Assembly: GCA_030592985.1 (NCBI GenBank)
Contig: JAUVIB010000085.1
Location: forward strand, 1 to 9,891
Origin: Calditrichaceae bacterium
GTDB lineage: Bacteria; Calditrichota; Calditrichia; Calditrichales; Calditrichaceae
Direction of reading: 5' to 3'
DNA: 9,891 nt
Positions 1-7,687 of this stretch are shown in pieces; within the stretch, counting starts at the first letter, position 1, and each line of letters starts with the position of its first letter. Made by a program: the position numbers and the translations under genes. The notes below the pieces were generated by a model. That model ran no database searches and was not told where the DNA came from. It was given only the letters and a program-made list of their open reading frames with translations.

Positions 1-1650
1 CTCGAGTTTATGGCCGGAGCCGGGGTTGATAATTACAATTGGCGTCAGGATAAATCCTTTCCTCCGGATTTACCCTATCCCACAGTCGATCAGGGACAAA
101 GAAGTATTTATAATCGTCAGAACCGCCAGTTAACGTATGATCTAAATGCTCGTTATAGTTATAATATTATTCCGAAACTGAGAGCTATATCTATACTTGG
201 AGCACAGATATTTGAGAGGAAGCTTCAAACATCCTATTCCCAAAGTGAAGATTTTGATACGGAACTGATGACGGATATCGGCGCTGGTACAAATGTAACC
301 GATTGGGGTGAGTTCTATGATCATAGCCGTGAAGCAGGTCTGTTTTTTGAACAATCAATGGCCTATAGTGAGCAATATTATTTTACCGTTGGAGTAAGAA
401 AAGATTGGGCAAGCTCTGTGGGAAGTAAAGCGCCAAGTATATTCTACCCCAAAGCAAGTTTTGCCTTACGATTGGATAAGTATGGCTTTACCCCTGCTCA
501 GGTTAATATGATGAAGCTGAGATTCGCCTATGGTGAAAGCGGCGTTCTTCCCGGATCCCGCGATCCAATTCAATTGCTTTGGAGCGCTTATCCTTCAGGC
601 TACGGCGCCGGAGCTCTTTTAAGCCAGATTGGTAATGATGAAATTGAACCCGAGAGGATCAAAGAATGGGAAATAGGTATAGAAGCTGAAATTTTTAAGA
701 ATTATTCTGCGGAAATTACTTATTATAACCAATCGGCTACAAATTCAATCGTTGGTATGATATACTCCCCCTCAACCGGTTTAAATGCTACGACTGCGCC
801 CTTTAATATTGGGGCAATGAAGGGTTGGGGTATAGAATCATTATTCAGAGCATCACCAATCCGTAACAAAAATTATGAACTTAATCTTGGTTTAATCTGG
901 AATTATCAAACCAATGAAGTTACCGACCTGGGCGGCGCTCAACCTATTTTTGACGGATCTGATGTTAATGTAATTAAAGAAGGATTGCCAAAACATGAGT
1001 TTTATTATGTAAAAGTCCTCGGAGCGCAATTTGATGGTGATGGAAATTATACAAAACCTTTAACTACCGATAAACGCGTCAGCTTTGGTAATCCAATTCC
1101 GGAAAACACCGGATCGTTTACCGTAAACTTTCGATTTTTGAAGAATTTCAAACTGTTTATGATGGCTGATTGGGCATTGAAATTTAAGATTTACAATAAT
1201 ACGAAACGCTTTGCGGTCACTTTTGGTAATAACCCGGAATATAACAAATTAGAAGAACAGCTTTTTGATGATACATCAGACGATTATCTGACGCCCGGAT
1301 CAACTGAATATATCAGCGCTGCAAACCGCTATGCTATGTTAGACCGCAGTTTTAAATCGAACTTTTTTGAAGACGGCGACTATTTTAAATTTCGCGAAGT
1401 CGGTTTAAGCTACAGTTTTAAAGACATATTATCATCCTATCTTAATCAACAATATGTCAGCGATTTTATTTTAGGTGTTTCGGCAAGAAATATTTGGACG
1501 ACAACTAAATATAGCGGGGCAGAAGTAGAATTAAATTCCGGAGGTTCACGTAATAACACAACCGGCGCCGATAACCTGACAAGAGGTGAAGATTTTCTTA
1601 CGTTAATGCACCCCAGGGTTTATAATTTCTGGTTAAGAGTAATGTTTTAA
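1..1650 (+). CDS. SusC/RagA-like TonB-dependent outer-membrane receptor, C-terminal part (5' end outside window)
   Basis: This frame is open from the first base of the window to the TAA at 1648-1650, giving 549 residues of a protein that is usually about 1000 long. The ATG at 10 is internal, so the true start lies upstream. What is seen is the beta-barrel half: alternating aromatic/polar strands, a segment near residue 215 of the type NDEIEPERIKEWEIGIE (the 'ER.KEWEIG' signature common in SusC-like barrels), and a final strand ending in Phe (FWLRVMF), the usual outer-membrane beta-barrel C-terminal signal. The TonB box, plug and any carboxypeptidase-like N-terminal domain would be upstream. 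Known role of the family: energy-dependent import of large nutrients (oligosaccharides, peptides) through the outer membrane, with a SusD lipoprotein as lid. The next gene is such a lipoprotein and starts 18 bases after the stop. Substrate cannot be told. Confident on family, not on ligand. Confidence 0.92.
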   Translation, partial: LEFMAGAGVDNYNWRQDKSFPPDLPYPTVDQGQRSIYNRQNRQLTYDLNARYSYNIIPKLRAISILGAQIFERKLQTSYSQSEDFDTELMTDIGAGTNVTDWGEFYDHSREAGLFFEQSMAYSEQYYFTVGVRKDWASSVGSKAPSIFYPKASFALRLDKYGFTPAQVNMMKLRFAYGESGVLPGSRDPIQLLWSAYPSGYGAGALLSQIGNDEIEPERIKEWEIGIEAEIFKNYSAEITYYNQSATNSIVGMIYSPSTGLNATTAPFNIGAMKGWGIESLFRASPIRNKNYELNLGLIWNYQTNEVTDLGGAQPIFDGSDVNVIKEGLPKHEFYYVKVLGAQFDGDGNYTKPLTTDKRVSFGNPIPENTGSFTVNFRFLKNFKLFMMADWALKFKIYNNTKRFAVTFGNNPEYNKLEEQLFDDTSDDYLTPGSTEYISAANRYAMLDRSFKSNFFEDGDYFKFREVGLSYSFKDILSSYLNQQYVSDFILGVSARNIWTTTKYSGAEVELNSGGSRNNTTGADNLTRGEDFLTLMHPRVYNFWLRVMF

Positions 1651-1651
1651 G

Positions 1652-1659
1652 AAAAGGAG
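1652..1659 (+). promoter_or_regulatory. Ribosome binding site deciding the susD-like start
   Basis: AAAAGGAG ends immediately before an ATG at 1660 and nine bases before a second in-frame ATG at 1669. The spacing only suits 1669, so that start is preferred. It also gives a cleaner lipoprotein signal peptide starting MKINKS. Confidence 0.6.
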
Positions 1660-1668
1660 ATGATAGTT

Positions 1669-2943
1669 ATGAAAATAAATAAATCTATAATACTTATTTT
1701 ATTATCCTTAATGGCGTTTCTTTCATGTGAAAATTATGTAACAAATGTTGATCCGCTTATTGATGCCGTAGAGGATGAAAAATTGGATACAGAGAGTCAG
1801 GTGAGTTTTATTATTAAAGGCGTTAAAGCACAATTTGCCTTAACCATTGATTTTATGTTTGTCGCTTCCGACGGCCTGTCTGACGCTTTTATATTTGACC
1901 AAAGAGTGCCGAATGCAACGTATCCTCAATTTGCGGAAATTGATCAGGGAGATTTGGGTTATCCCTATGACAATAACACCGTTGACAATACATACGATCC
2001 TTTGGGAGAATTACGCTTGTATTCTGATGATTTGATTCGACGTGTAAATTCAATAATCCTATCGGATACTTCATTAAAGCGAGAAGCATTGTTTAACGGT
2101 AATCTTTACGGTGGGATTGCCCGCTATTTTTACGCTTCTTATTTTGGGTTAAATCCCACGGAAGGCGGCGGCATCATTGATAACGGTCCATTTATCCCCT
2201 CAAATGAAATGTACGGTTTGGCTATAGAAAAATTCACAGAAGCCCTTAAGTATACGGATTTTGATTATACGGACCAACCGGTAATTAGCAGTAAGGATCA
2301 TGCGGAGAAAATCGTTCATTCGTTAATTGCAAGAGCCTATTTATATAAAGGTGATTATGCAAACGCGGCTACTCATGCCGCGCTTGGTATGCAAAATGGC
2401 GATGAACCGTTTCAGTCCCTTCATTTTGTCGGCGGTGATCAGGAAGACAATTACTGGTGGCAGCAAGCGGGAGATTTACGCTCACAGTTTGTTGTAGATT
2501 TCCGCTTTCTGGATTATGTTGAAGCTGATGCTGATGAGTATAACAGAATTATTATTACACCGGTTATTACAACCGGCGGGGATACCGTAAAAAATGATGA
2601 TGGCAGAGCATTCCACTATCAGATTTTATATGATCAAACATCTCCCATTGATTTCTTTTCCTGGCAGGAGAATAATCTGATTCTTGCTGAGTTGGCTATA
2701 CGCGGTCATGGCGGCGGAGATGCTCTTTCGTTAACAAATGAAGTGCGTTCTTTTCATGGGATTTCTGATCTTGCTTCCATTGATATGAACGGCTTGATAA
2801 TTGAGCGAGATAAAGAATTATGGACACGTGGAGCACGTTTAGTTGATCAGCGTCGTTATGATATGTGGCATTTACCTGCCGGAACATGGCAATATCTATG
2901 TATTACGGCTAATGAAAGGAATAATAATCCTAACATTAATTAA
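1669..2943 (+). CDS. SusD/RagB-family outer-membrane nutrient-binding lipoprotein
   Basis: A 424-residue secreted lipoprotein. Residues 1-20 form a lipoprotein signal peptide: Lys2 and Lys5, a hydrophobic run, and the lipobox FLSC with the lipidated Cys at 20. The mature protein starts C-E-N, with an acidic residue at +2 as in surface-exposed Bacteroidota lipoproteins. A TPR-like helical pair typical of SusD (ARAYLYKGDYANAATHA) lies near residue 220. The C-terminal region holds two familiar SusD signatures: a helix FFSWQENNLILAELAIRG and, later, ERDKELWTRGARLVDQRR followed by a Trp-His. Known family role: it binds the substrate at the cell surface and caps the SusC channel. It is translationally close to the receptor upstream, so one operon is likely. 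At 424 residues it is somewhat shorter than many SusD proteins (about 450-600), but both ends look intact. Substrate unknown. ATG 1660 is an alternative start adding three residues. Confidence 0.9.
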   Translation: MKINKSIILILLSLMAFLSCENYVTNVDPLIDAVEDEKLDTESQVSFIIKGVKAQFALTIDFMFVASDGLSDAFIFDQRVPNATYPQFAEIDQGDLGYPYDNNTVDNTYDPLGELRLYSDDLIRRVNSIILSDTSLKREALFNGNLYGGIARYFYASYFGLNPTEGGGIIDNGPFIPSNEMYGLAIEKFTEALKYTDFDYTDQPVISSKDHAEKIVHSLIARAYLYKGDYANAATHAALGMQNGDEPFQSLHFVGGDQEDNYWWQQAGDLRSQFVVDFRFLDYVEADADEYNRIIITPVITTGGDTVKNDDGRAFHYQILYDQTSPIDFFSWQENNLILAELAIRGHGGGDALSLTNEVRSFHGISDLASIDMNGLIIERDKELWTRGARLVDQRRYDMWHLPAGTWQYLCITANERNNNPNIN

Positions 2944-2983
2944 TTGTATGAGAATTTCTCTCTCCAAAAGGAATGCCATTGTT

Positions 2984-3017
2984 TGCCCAACTCAGGCGGG
3001 CACTTGTCCCGTTGGGA
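2984..3017. repeat. Small inverted repeat after the susD-like gene
   Basis: CCCAAC at 2986-2991 is complementary to GTTGGG at 3011-3016. TGCCC at 2984-2988 can pair instead with GGGCA at 2998-3002, so two mutually exclusive foldings exist. It may be a remnant of a REP-like element. A role in ending the susCD transcript is possible, but the following T-run is poor. Confidence 0.35.
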
Positions 3018-3063
3018 AAGTTTATGGTTATTTATATTATATTATTGGAACGTATCATTGTTT

Positions 3064-3115
3064 AACCCTACCCCAACCCCTTCCCTTTTGAAAGGGAAGG
3101 GGTTGGGGTAGGGTT
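3064..3115. repeat. Near-perfect 25-bp-arm palindrome with G-quadruplex motifs; possible susCD terminator
   Basis: The left arm at 3064-3088 and the right arm at 3091-3115 are perfect reverse complements, with only two bases (3089-3090) between them. The right arm has the pattern G3-N2-G4-N2-G4-N2-G3 (3094-3113). The left arm is the same pattern on the minus strand. A transcript would fold into a very stable hairpin followed by TTTTATA, which fits a bidirectional rho-independent terminator about 120 bases after the susD-like stop. Palindromes of this C-rich/G-rich type occur as dispersed repeats in several bacterial genomes (from memory), so it may equally be a mobile-repeat copy. Confidence 0.75.
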
Positions 3116-3222
3116 TTATAATATTCCATTTCACGTATCTTTCACATTTGACCTTTTACAAAATAGGTCTGGATATTAGCATTTTGTTAATCAATTTGCA
3201 TAGCAAAATTTTATCGTACAAT

Positions 3223-3283
3223 ATCACCCCGCATTGACTTAATAAAATTATGTGGGCTTATCGGGTCATTTATGCGGGGTGAT
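3223..3283 (+). repeat. Long-loop hairpin (12-bp stem)
   Basis: The 12-base arm at 3223-3234 (ATCACCCCGCAT) pairs perfectly with 3272-3283, leaving a 37-base loop. TGAC at 3235-3238 can extend the stem with GTCA at 3265-3268 after a three-base bulge. A run TTTTAAATTT follows. It could be a terminator, a structured leader or the tip of a small mobile repeat. The sequence alone does not decide. Confidence 0.5.
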
Positions 3284-3307
3284 TTTTAAATTTGAACCGA
3301 AAATCAT

Positions 3308-3340
3308 AATGGTAATAGAAATATCTATTACCATTTTTTA
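3308..3340 (+). terminator. Terminator-like hairpin with T-run
   Basis: A perfect 12-bp stem (3308-3319 with 3324-3335) and a four-base loop are followed by TTTTTA. The stem is AT-rich, so its strength is moderate. It lies about 360 bases past the susD-like stop and 750 bases before the sensor gene, so if used it would be a second-line terminator. The A-run before the left arm is short, so minus-strand use is less likely. Confidence 0.45.
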
Positions 3341-3506
3341 TAGTATCTCAAGATGACCTGTCTTATGTAAAATAAAAGAACATAGTTGAGCAATTTGAAA
3401 TAGTGCAAATAGTTCCAATAGTTCTCCCTTTTGCATAAGGCATTCCTACGGAAGAACAGGGTGTTGCAGAATAGAGATTTCTCCACTCCGTTCACCAAAA
3501 AAAGTG

Positions 3507-3667
3507 GCCACAGATATCCACAGATGAAACACAGATAAAATAAATTATAAAATGATAAAGTGGCCTTTAAAAAATTTGATAGTAATTTTAAACGAAGTGG
3601 AATGATAAGATTTTTTACTGTTTGATACCCGATGTTTTTAATCGGGTTGAGTTTAAAAAATCAGTGA
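3507..3667 (+). repeat. Composite dispersed repeat, copy A
   Basis: This block begins GCCACAGATATCCACAGATG and ends near TCAGTGA. It matches the block at 9759-9891 in the same orientation. By eye about nine of ten bases agree after the indel, and about 30 bases (roughly 3541-3570, including a second AAAGTGGCC) are present only here. Inside is a hairpin with stem ACCCGAT at 3627-3633 pairing with 3641-3647 around a T-rich loop. The similarity may continue to about 3742, but copy B is cut by the window end, so this cannot be seen. No coding capacity is evident. Confidence 0.85.
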
Positions 3668-3716
3668 AACGAGTTTATAAAATTACTGCAAATTATTTTA
3701 CAGCCTTGATTTTTTG

Positions 3717-3742
3717 ATTCTTTTGTATCAAGACAAAAGAAT
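3717..3742 (+). repeat. 10-bp-stem hairpin at the end of repeat copy A
   Basis: ATTCTTTTGT at 3717-3726 pairs perfectly with ACAAAAGAAT at 3733-3742 around a six-base loop. It sits just beyond the part of copy A that can be compared with copy B and may be the far end of the same dispersed element. Confidence 0.5.
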
Positions 3743-4090
3743 GTTATAAATTCATATATTTCAATAAACCGTTTTTCAAGTCGACCTCAGCTTGATTAAG
3801 GGAATAATTCGAGAGAACTTTCGCTAGTTATCTGTAAATCGAAGTTAAGTCGTTATTAGCTGAGCAAAAGACATAATCTGACTGTTTTAATAATTTATTG
3901 TAATTACAATGCTTATAACCAGAATCTCTCACATATTAAATACAAAAAAATAATACCAAGTAGGTCCAATTGGTTATGCATACAATATTTACTGTTTAGC
4001 AGAAATCTAAAAATACACAGAGACATTATTGAAACATAATTTATTTAATCAACGTATTTAAAAGGCCAATCCCGAAACGAGAATTATCCA

Positions 4091-7000
4091 ATGAAACGAG
4101 TTTATCCCATAAACTTTGCTGCAATTATTTTATGTCTAACGATATTTATTGCTATTGCAAATACCGCTCAGAACCCAAATATCCACTTTGAACACATTTC
4201 CGTTGAAAAAGGACTATCTCATAACCTGACTTCCTGTATTTTGCAGGATAAGGAAGGTTTTATCTGGTTTGGAACTTTGAATGGTCTTATTAGGTATGAT
4301 GGAAAAAAACAACTTGTTTATCGACATGATCCTTTTAATATAAAATCTATATCAAGTAATAAAGTGATTTGTCTTCTGGAGGATAATGAAGGTTATATTT
4401 GGATTGGAACATATGGCGGTGGTTTAAACCGATTTAACAAGGAAACGGCTGTTTTTGAAAATTTTCAGCATGATACTGGAGATTCGACCTCTATAAGCAG
4501 TAATATAATACATACATTGCATCAGGGAAAAAACGGTACAATCTGGATTGGAAGTAAAACCGGTTTAAACAAATTGATTGTTGATAAAACAGGAGATTCT
4601 GTTAAAATAGTTTTTAGCACCTATAGGTTAGCCGATAATAATAATCATTGTAGTTTGATAATTGAAAATAATCAGGGAAAACTGATCACACACTTTATGG
4701 GTTCCGGATTATATTTTTTTAATACAGTAAATGAAACCTTTATTAAAATTGAAATGATAGGCGAGAATAATCTCCTGAAAAATATTTCATGGATACATGA
4801 AAACAGGAACGGCGGGTTATGGCTGGCTACGCTTGGGTCAGGATTATTAGAAATAAATGCCGAATTCACCGATAGTTCCGCCGTTATCACAGAATATAAA
4901 CAGTTCAATACAAAGACGAACTTTTCTACTAATAATGTCTGGTGTGTGATAGAAGATAAATCAGATAATTTATGGATTGGAACCGATGATGGCCTTTATC
5001 GCTTAACATATATAAGCCGGGATTCAATTAAATTGGAATCATTCAAACATAACCCATACGATGAATACAGTTTATCAAGCAATTATATTTCAACTATTTT
5101 TGAAGATAACTCCGGCATTATTTGGCTTGGTACTTATAAAGGTGAAATTGATAAACTGATACCGGACCAGGAAATTTTTCAGCATTACAAGATAGATATT
5201 CAAGATACAAAAAGTCTATCCATGAATGAAGTTTCTGCAATTTGCGAAGATAAATCCGGCAATGTCTGGATCGGGACATCTGGCAGCGGTTTATATTACT
5301 TTGATACGAAGGACGGAACCTATACTAATTATTCACACGATCCGCACAATCCGCAAAGTATTAGTCATAATTCAATAGCGGAAATTATCGAAGATAATAA
5401 TGGAACTATTTGGATTGGAACCTTTAAAGGACTAAACAAACTCAATAATAATGAGTCATTTTCTCATTATTTTGATGATGATAAGTCTCAATTTAGCGTT
5501 GGTAATAATCTGATCACTGCACTAATACAAGCAAATGACGGCCTGTTGTGGGTAGGAGTGTATAACAAAGGATTATATTTGCTAAACCCAAAAACTAAAC
5601 ACTTTAAACGCATCAAACATGATTCTGAAGATTCTTTAAGTTTAAGTAGTGATTATATATTATCTTTATATCAGGATATAGAAAATAGTATCTGGATAGG
5701 AACGGCCAAAGGGTTGGATCGGCTGATTTCTTTGTCTGATACAAAGGATCTGATCATAAAGGCATCTTTTGAACATCACACACATAATCCTATGGATAAA
5801 AATTCAATAAGCAGTAATCAGGTTTATTGTATGCTGGAAGATGAGAATGAGGCGATTTGGTTCGGTACGGATCACGGATTAAATAAGTTTTCAAAAAAAA
5901 AGAATGAATTTACCTATTATGATAATAATGATGGCCTTCCGGGAAATACCATCTGTGGTATTTTAAAAGATGTTGAAGGGAATATTTGGATAAGTACTTA
6001 TAATGGTATTTCAAGATTTAATCCCCTTACCAAAGAATTTACAAATTATGCTTCTTTACACGGTTTGCAGGATATGGTATTTAATAAAGGCGCCTTTACA
6101 AAAGGGTCAAACGGGAACCTTTATTTCGGCGGTGTTAATGGCTTTAATATTTTTAAATCAGACAATATTAAGAAAAATATGCATAAACCACCCATTTATT
6201 TAACTTCATTTAAAATCTTTAATAAAGAGATACATTTTAAAAAAAGATGCGAGTTTATTGATAAAATTGACCTTTCTTACGATAAAAACTTTTTCACCTT
6301 CGATTTTGCCGCGCTTGACTACTTTGCTCCCGAACAAAATAATTATCATTATCACCTGCAAGGATATGACAAGAACTGGATTGATAACGGCGCAAAATCT
6401 TCCGCCAGTTACACCGGCGTTCCTCCCGGATCGTACATTTTTAAAGTAAAAGCTTCCAATAGCGATGGTATATGGAACGATAAAGAGTTGAGTATACCTG
6501 TAAATATCAGTCCTCCGTTTTGGTTAACCTGGTGGTTTAAATCAATTACTCTAATCGTAATAATATTAATTTTAATAATAACCGTTAGAATTGTTATTCG
6601 CAATGCCAAGCGTAAACTCGAAATCGATAAAAAAATATCTGAATTAAGGCTCCAGGCTTTGAGAGCAAGGATGAATCCTCATTTTATTTTTAATACAATT
6701 AATTCAATCCAATATTATATTACAAACAATGATCACTTTTTAGCGCTTCAATTTCTATCAAAATTTTCTAAGCTTATGCGTTCAACTCTTGAAAATTCGG
6801 AAAAATCTATAATTCCATTAATTGAAGAGATTGAAATGCTTAAATTATATCTTGATCTGCAGTTACTGCGCTTCGGAAATAAGTTTACCTATGAAATCAT
6901 TATTGATGATTTAATTGATATTAATAAAATCGAAATTCCCACACTATTAATTCAGCCGTATATTGAGAATGCTATTACACATGGATTTATTGAAACGAGA

Positions 7001-7270
7001 GAAAATGGTAAAATTGATATAATTATAAAAATGAAGAATGATGTATTAGTTTGCATTATTGAAGATAATGGTATTGGCATATCCAAGGCGCTTGAGTTGA
7101 AGAAAAATGTAAAAAACACGCACAAATCTACAGCCATGCGGGTAACAAAAGAACGGCTAAATATTCTGAATGCTGCCAATAGAAGCGGTATTAATGTACG
7201 TGTCAATGATTTATCGGAAGATGATTCCGGATTATGTGGTACCAAAGTAATATTACACATACCGGTGTAA
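4091..7270 (+). CDS. Propeller sensor histidine kinase (Reg_prop x about 14, Y_Y_Y, TM, LytS-type His_kinase/HATPase)
   Basis: A 1059-residue membrane sensor. Residues 1-26 are a signal peptide or N-terminal anchor. Residues about 30-690 are two-component-regulator-propeller blades with the repeating core IW[IF]GT..GL: clear copies near 58, 103, 151, 243, 294, 344, 392, 440, 486, 534, 589, 632 and 677, plus a degenerate one near 203, consistent with two seven-bladed propellers. Many blades are preceded by H[DN]P...S[IL]SSN. A Y_Y_Y domain spans about 735-805 and one transmembrane helix about 814-836. The cytoplasmic part is LytS/YehU-type: His864 in RMNPHFIFN, N-box PYIENAITHG at 956-965 (Asn960), G-box EDNGIGI at 991-997. 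No receiver or AraC-type HTH is fused, unlike one-piece hybrid two-component systems. The partner is probably the LytTR regulator 417 bases downstream. Ligand unknown. The ribosome site is weak. The first codons resemble repeat copy A. Confidence 0.93.
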   Translation: MKRVYPINFAAIILCLTIFIAIANTAQNPNIHFEHISVEKGLSHNLTSCILQDKEGFIWFGTLNGLIRYDGKKQLVYRHDPFNIKSISSNKVICLLEDNEGYIWIGTYGGGLNRFNKETAVFENFQHDTGDSTSISSNIIHTLHQGKNGTIWIGSKTGLNKLIVDKTGDSVKIVFSTYRLADNNNHCSLIIENNQGKLITHFMGSGLYFFNTVNETFIKIEMIGENNLLKNISWIHENRNGGLWLATLGSGLLEINAEFTDSSAVITEYKQFNTKTNFSTNNVWCVIEDKSDNLWIGTDDGLYRLTYISRDSIKLESFKHNPYDEYSLSSNYISTIFEDNSGIIWLGTYKGEIDKLIPDQEIFQHYKIDIQDTKSLSMNEVSAICEDKSGNVWIGTSGSGLYYFDTKDGTYTNYSHDPHNPQSISHNSIAEIIEDNNGTIWIGTFKGLNKLNNNESFSHYFDDDKSQFSVGNNLITALIQANDGLLWVGVYNKGLYLLNPKTKHFKRIKHDSEDSLSLSSDYILSLYQDIENSIWIGTAKGLDRLISLSDTKDLIIKASFEHHTHNPMDKNSISSNQVYCMLEDENEAIWFGTDHGLNKFSKKKNEFTYYDNNDGLPGNTICGILKDVEGNIWISTYNGISRFNPLTKEFTNYASLHGLQDMVFNKGAFTKGSNGNLYFGGVNGFNIFKSDNIKKNMHKPPIYLTSFKIFNKEIHFKKRCEFIDKIDLSYDKNFFTFDFAALDYFAPEQNNYHYHLQGYDKNWIDNGAKSSASYTGVPPGSYIFKVKASNSDGIWNDKELSIPVNISPPFWLTWWFKSITLIVIILILIITVRIVIRNAKRKLEIDKKISELRLQALRARMNPHFIFNTINSIQYYITNNDHFLALQFLSKFSKLMRSTLENSEKSIIPLIEEIEMLKLYLDLQLLRFGNKFTYEIIIDDLIDINKIEIPTLLIQPYIENAITHGFIETRENGKIDIIIKMKNDVLVCIIEDNGIGISKALELKKNVKNTHKSTAMRVTKERLNILNAANRSGINVRVNDLSEDDSGLCGTKVILHIPV

Positions 7271-7491
7271 AATATAAAAATATAACCCTTTTTATCTATC
7301 ATTTTAAGAAGTAGCGAAATATAAAAATTGCACATTTAATTGGGGTTTCTTTAGAAAGTAAAATAGAGAAATTTAACGGTATCAAAAAGAAGTATTAAGA
7401 TATATACATTCTTAATAAAAATTTGAAATGTTTTCTATCACTATTAACATAGCCTGTTATGATTTCTCTATTGATAACTACTACAGATTTC

Positions 7492-7639
7492 TCATTCTGC
7501 GAAGTCCATGCCTTAGGCAGGCAGGAATCTAAATGTTGAAATATATTAAAATATGTTCAATTTTAGAAATTATCCAAATTTAGATTCCGGTTAAAGCTTG
7601 TACCTGTATGTTTAAAGCAGGTAACATACCGGAATGACA
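7492..7639 (-). repeat. Dispersed inverted-repeat element, copy 1 (MITE/BIME-like)
   Basis: The ends are TCATTC at 7492-7497 and its complement GAATGA at 7632-7637. Internally, GGAATCTAAAT at 7524-7534 is a perfect inverted repeat of 7578-7588. Its reverse complement follows the same order of blocks as 8525-8710, including a 19-base exact match (7590-7608 against 8586-8604) and about 20 of 21 bases around TTTCAACATT.AGATTCCTGC. Two short palindromic ends facing each other resemble paired REP (BIME) units or a short non-autonomous element. No transposase is nearby. Confidence 0.75.
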
Positions 7640-7678
7640 ATTAATTTGTTACAGGGTATAATTAATAAAAAGATTGAT

Positions 7679-7682
7679 GAGG
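7679..7682 (+). promoter_or_regulatory. Ribosome binding site for the LytTR regulator
   Basis: GAGG lies five bases before ATG 7688 and supports that start over the upstream in-frame ATG at 7634, before which there is only repeat-derived sequence. Confidence 0.5.
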
Positions 7683-7687
7683 AATAT

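Larger units (their letters stand above)
2944..4090. other. 1.1-kb non-coding intergenic region rich in hairpins and dispersed repeats
   Basis: No credible gene is seen on either strand. The stretch holds a small hairpin near 2984-3017, a large G/C-skewed palindrome at 3064-3115, a long-loop hairpin at 3223-3283, a terminator-like hairpin at 3308-3340, composite repeat copy A at 3507-3667 and another hairpin at 3717-3742. Between about 3343 and 3500, and between 3743 and 4073, I see only AT-rich sequence without clear structure. The promoter of the sensor gene should lie in the last few hundred bases, but I could not assign one. Confidence 0.7.
7271..7687. other. 417-base spacer between sensor kinase and response regulator
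   Basis: No gene is seen. The first 220 bases are AT-rich without clear structure, and the second part is dispersed element copy 1 (7492-7639). Kinase and regulator genes of this type are commonly adjacent or overlapping, so a spacer of this size is unusual and may result from insertion of the element. No strong terminator hairpin was recognised, so read-through from the kinase gene remains possible. Confidence 0.6.

Noticed and set aside
1..6. CTCGAG (XhoI site) exactly at the window start, suggesting a clone end
   Set aside because: A six-base site can fall there by chance, and the reading frame runs through it normally.
2973..3065. 30-codon open frame starting ATG CCA TTG after the susD-like gene
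   Set aside because: The purine-rich stretch touches the ATG with no spacing, the frame overlaps a hairpin and ends in the palindrome, and the product has no recognisable motif.
3501..3667. Possible CRISPR array because of repeated CACAGAT units
   Set aside because: The CACAGAT units are short, irregular and not separated by spacers of constant length, and no cas gene is present.
3750..4070. Possible small RNA or promoter structure in the AT-rich leader of the sensor gene
   Set aside because: Only weak, imperfect complementarities (for example around 3820-3865) were seen, none better than expected in AT-rich DNA.
6952..7335. 127-codon open frame on the minus strand over the kinase ATPase domain
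   Set aside because: It is a shadow of the strongly conserved kinase coding sequence, with low-complexity translation and no start context.
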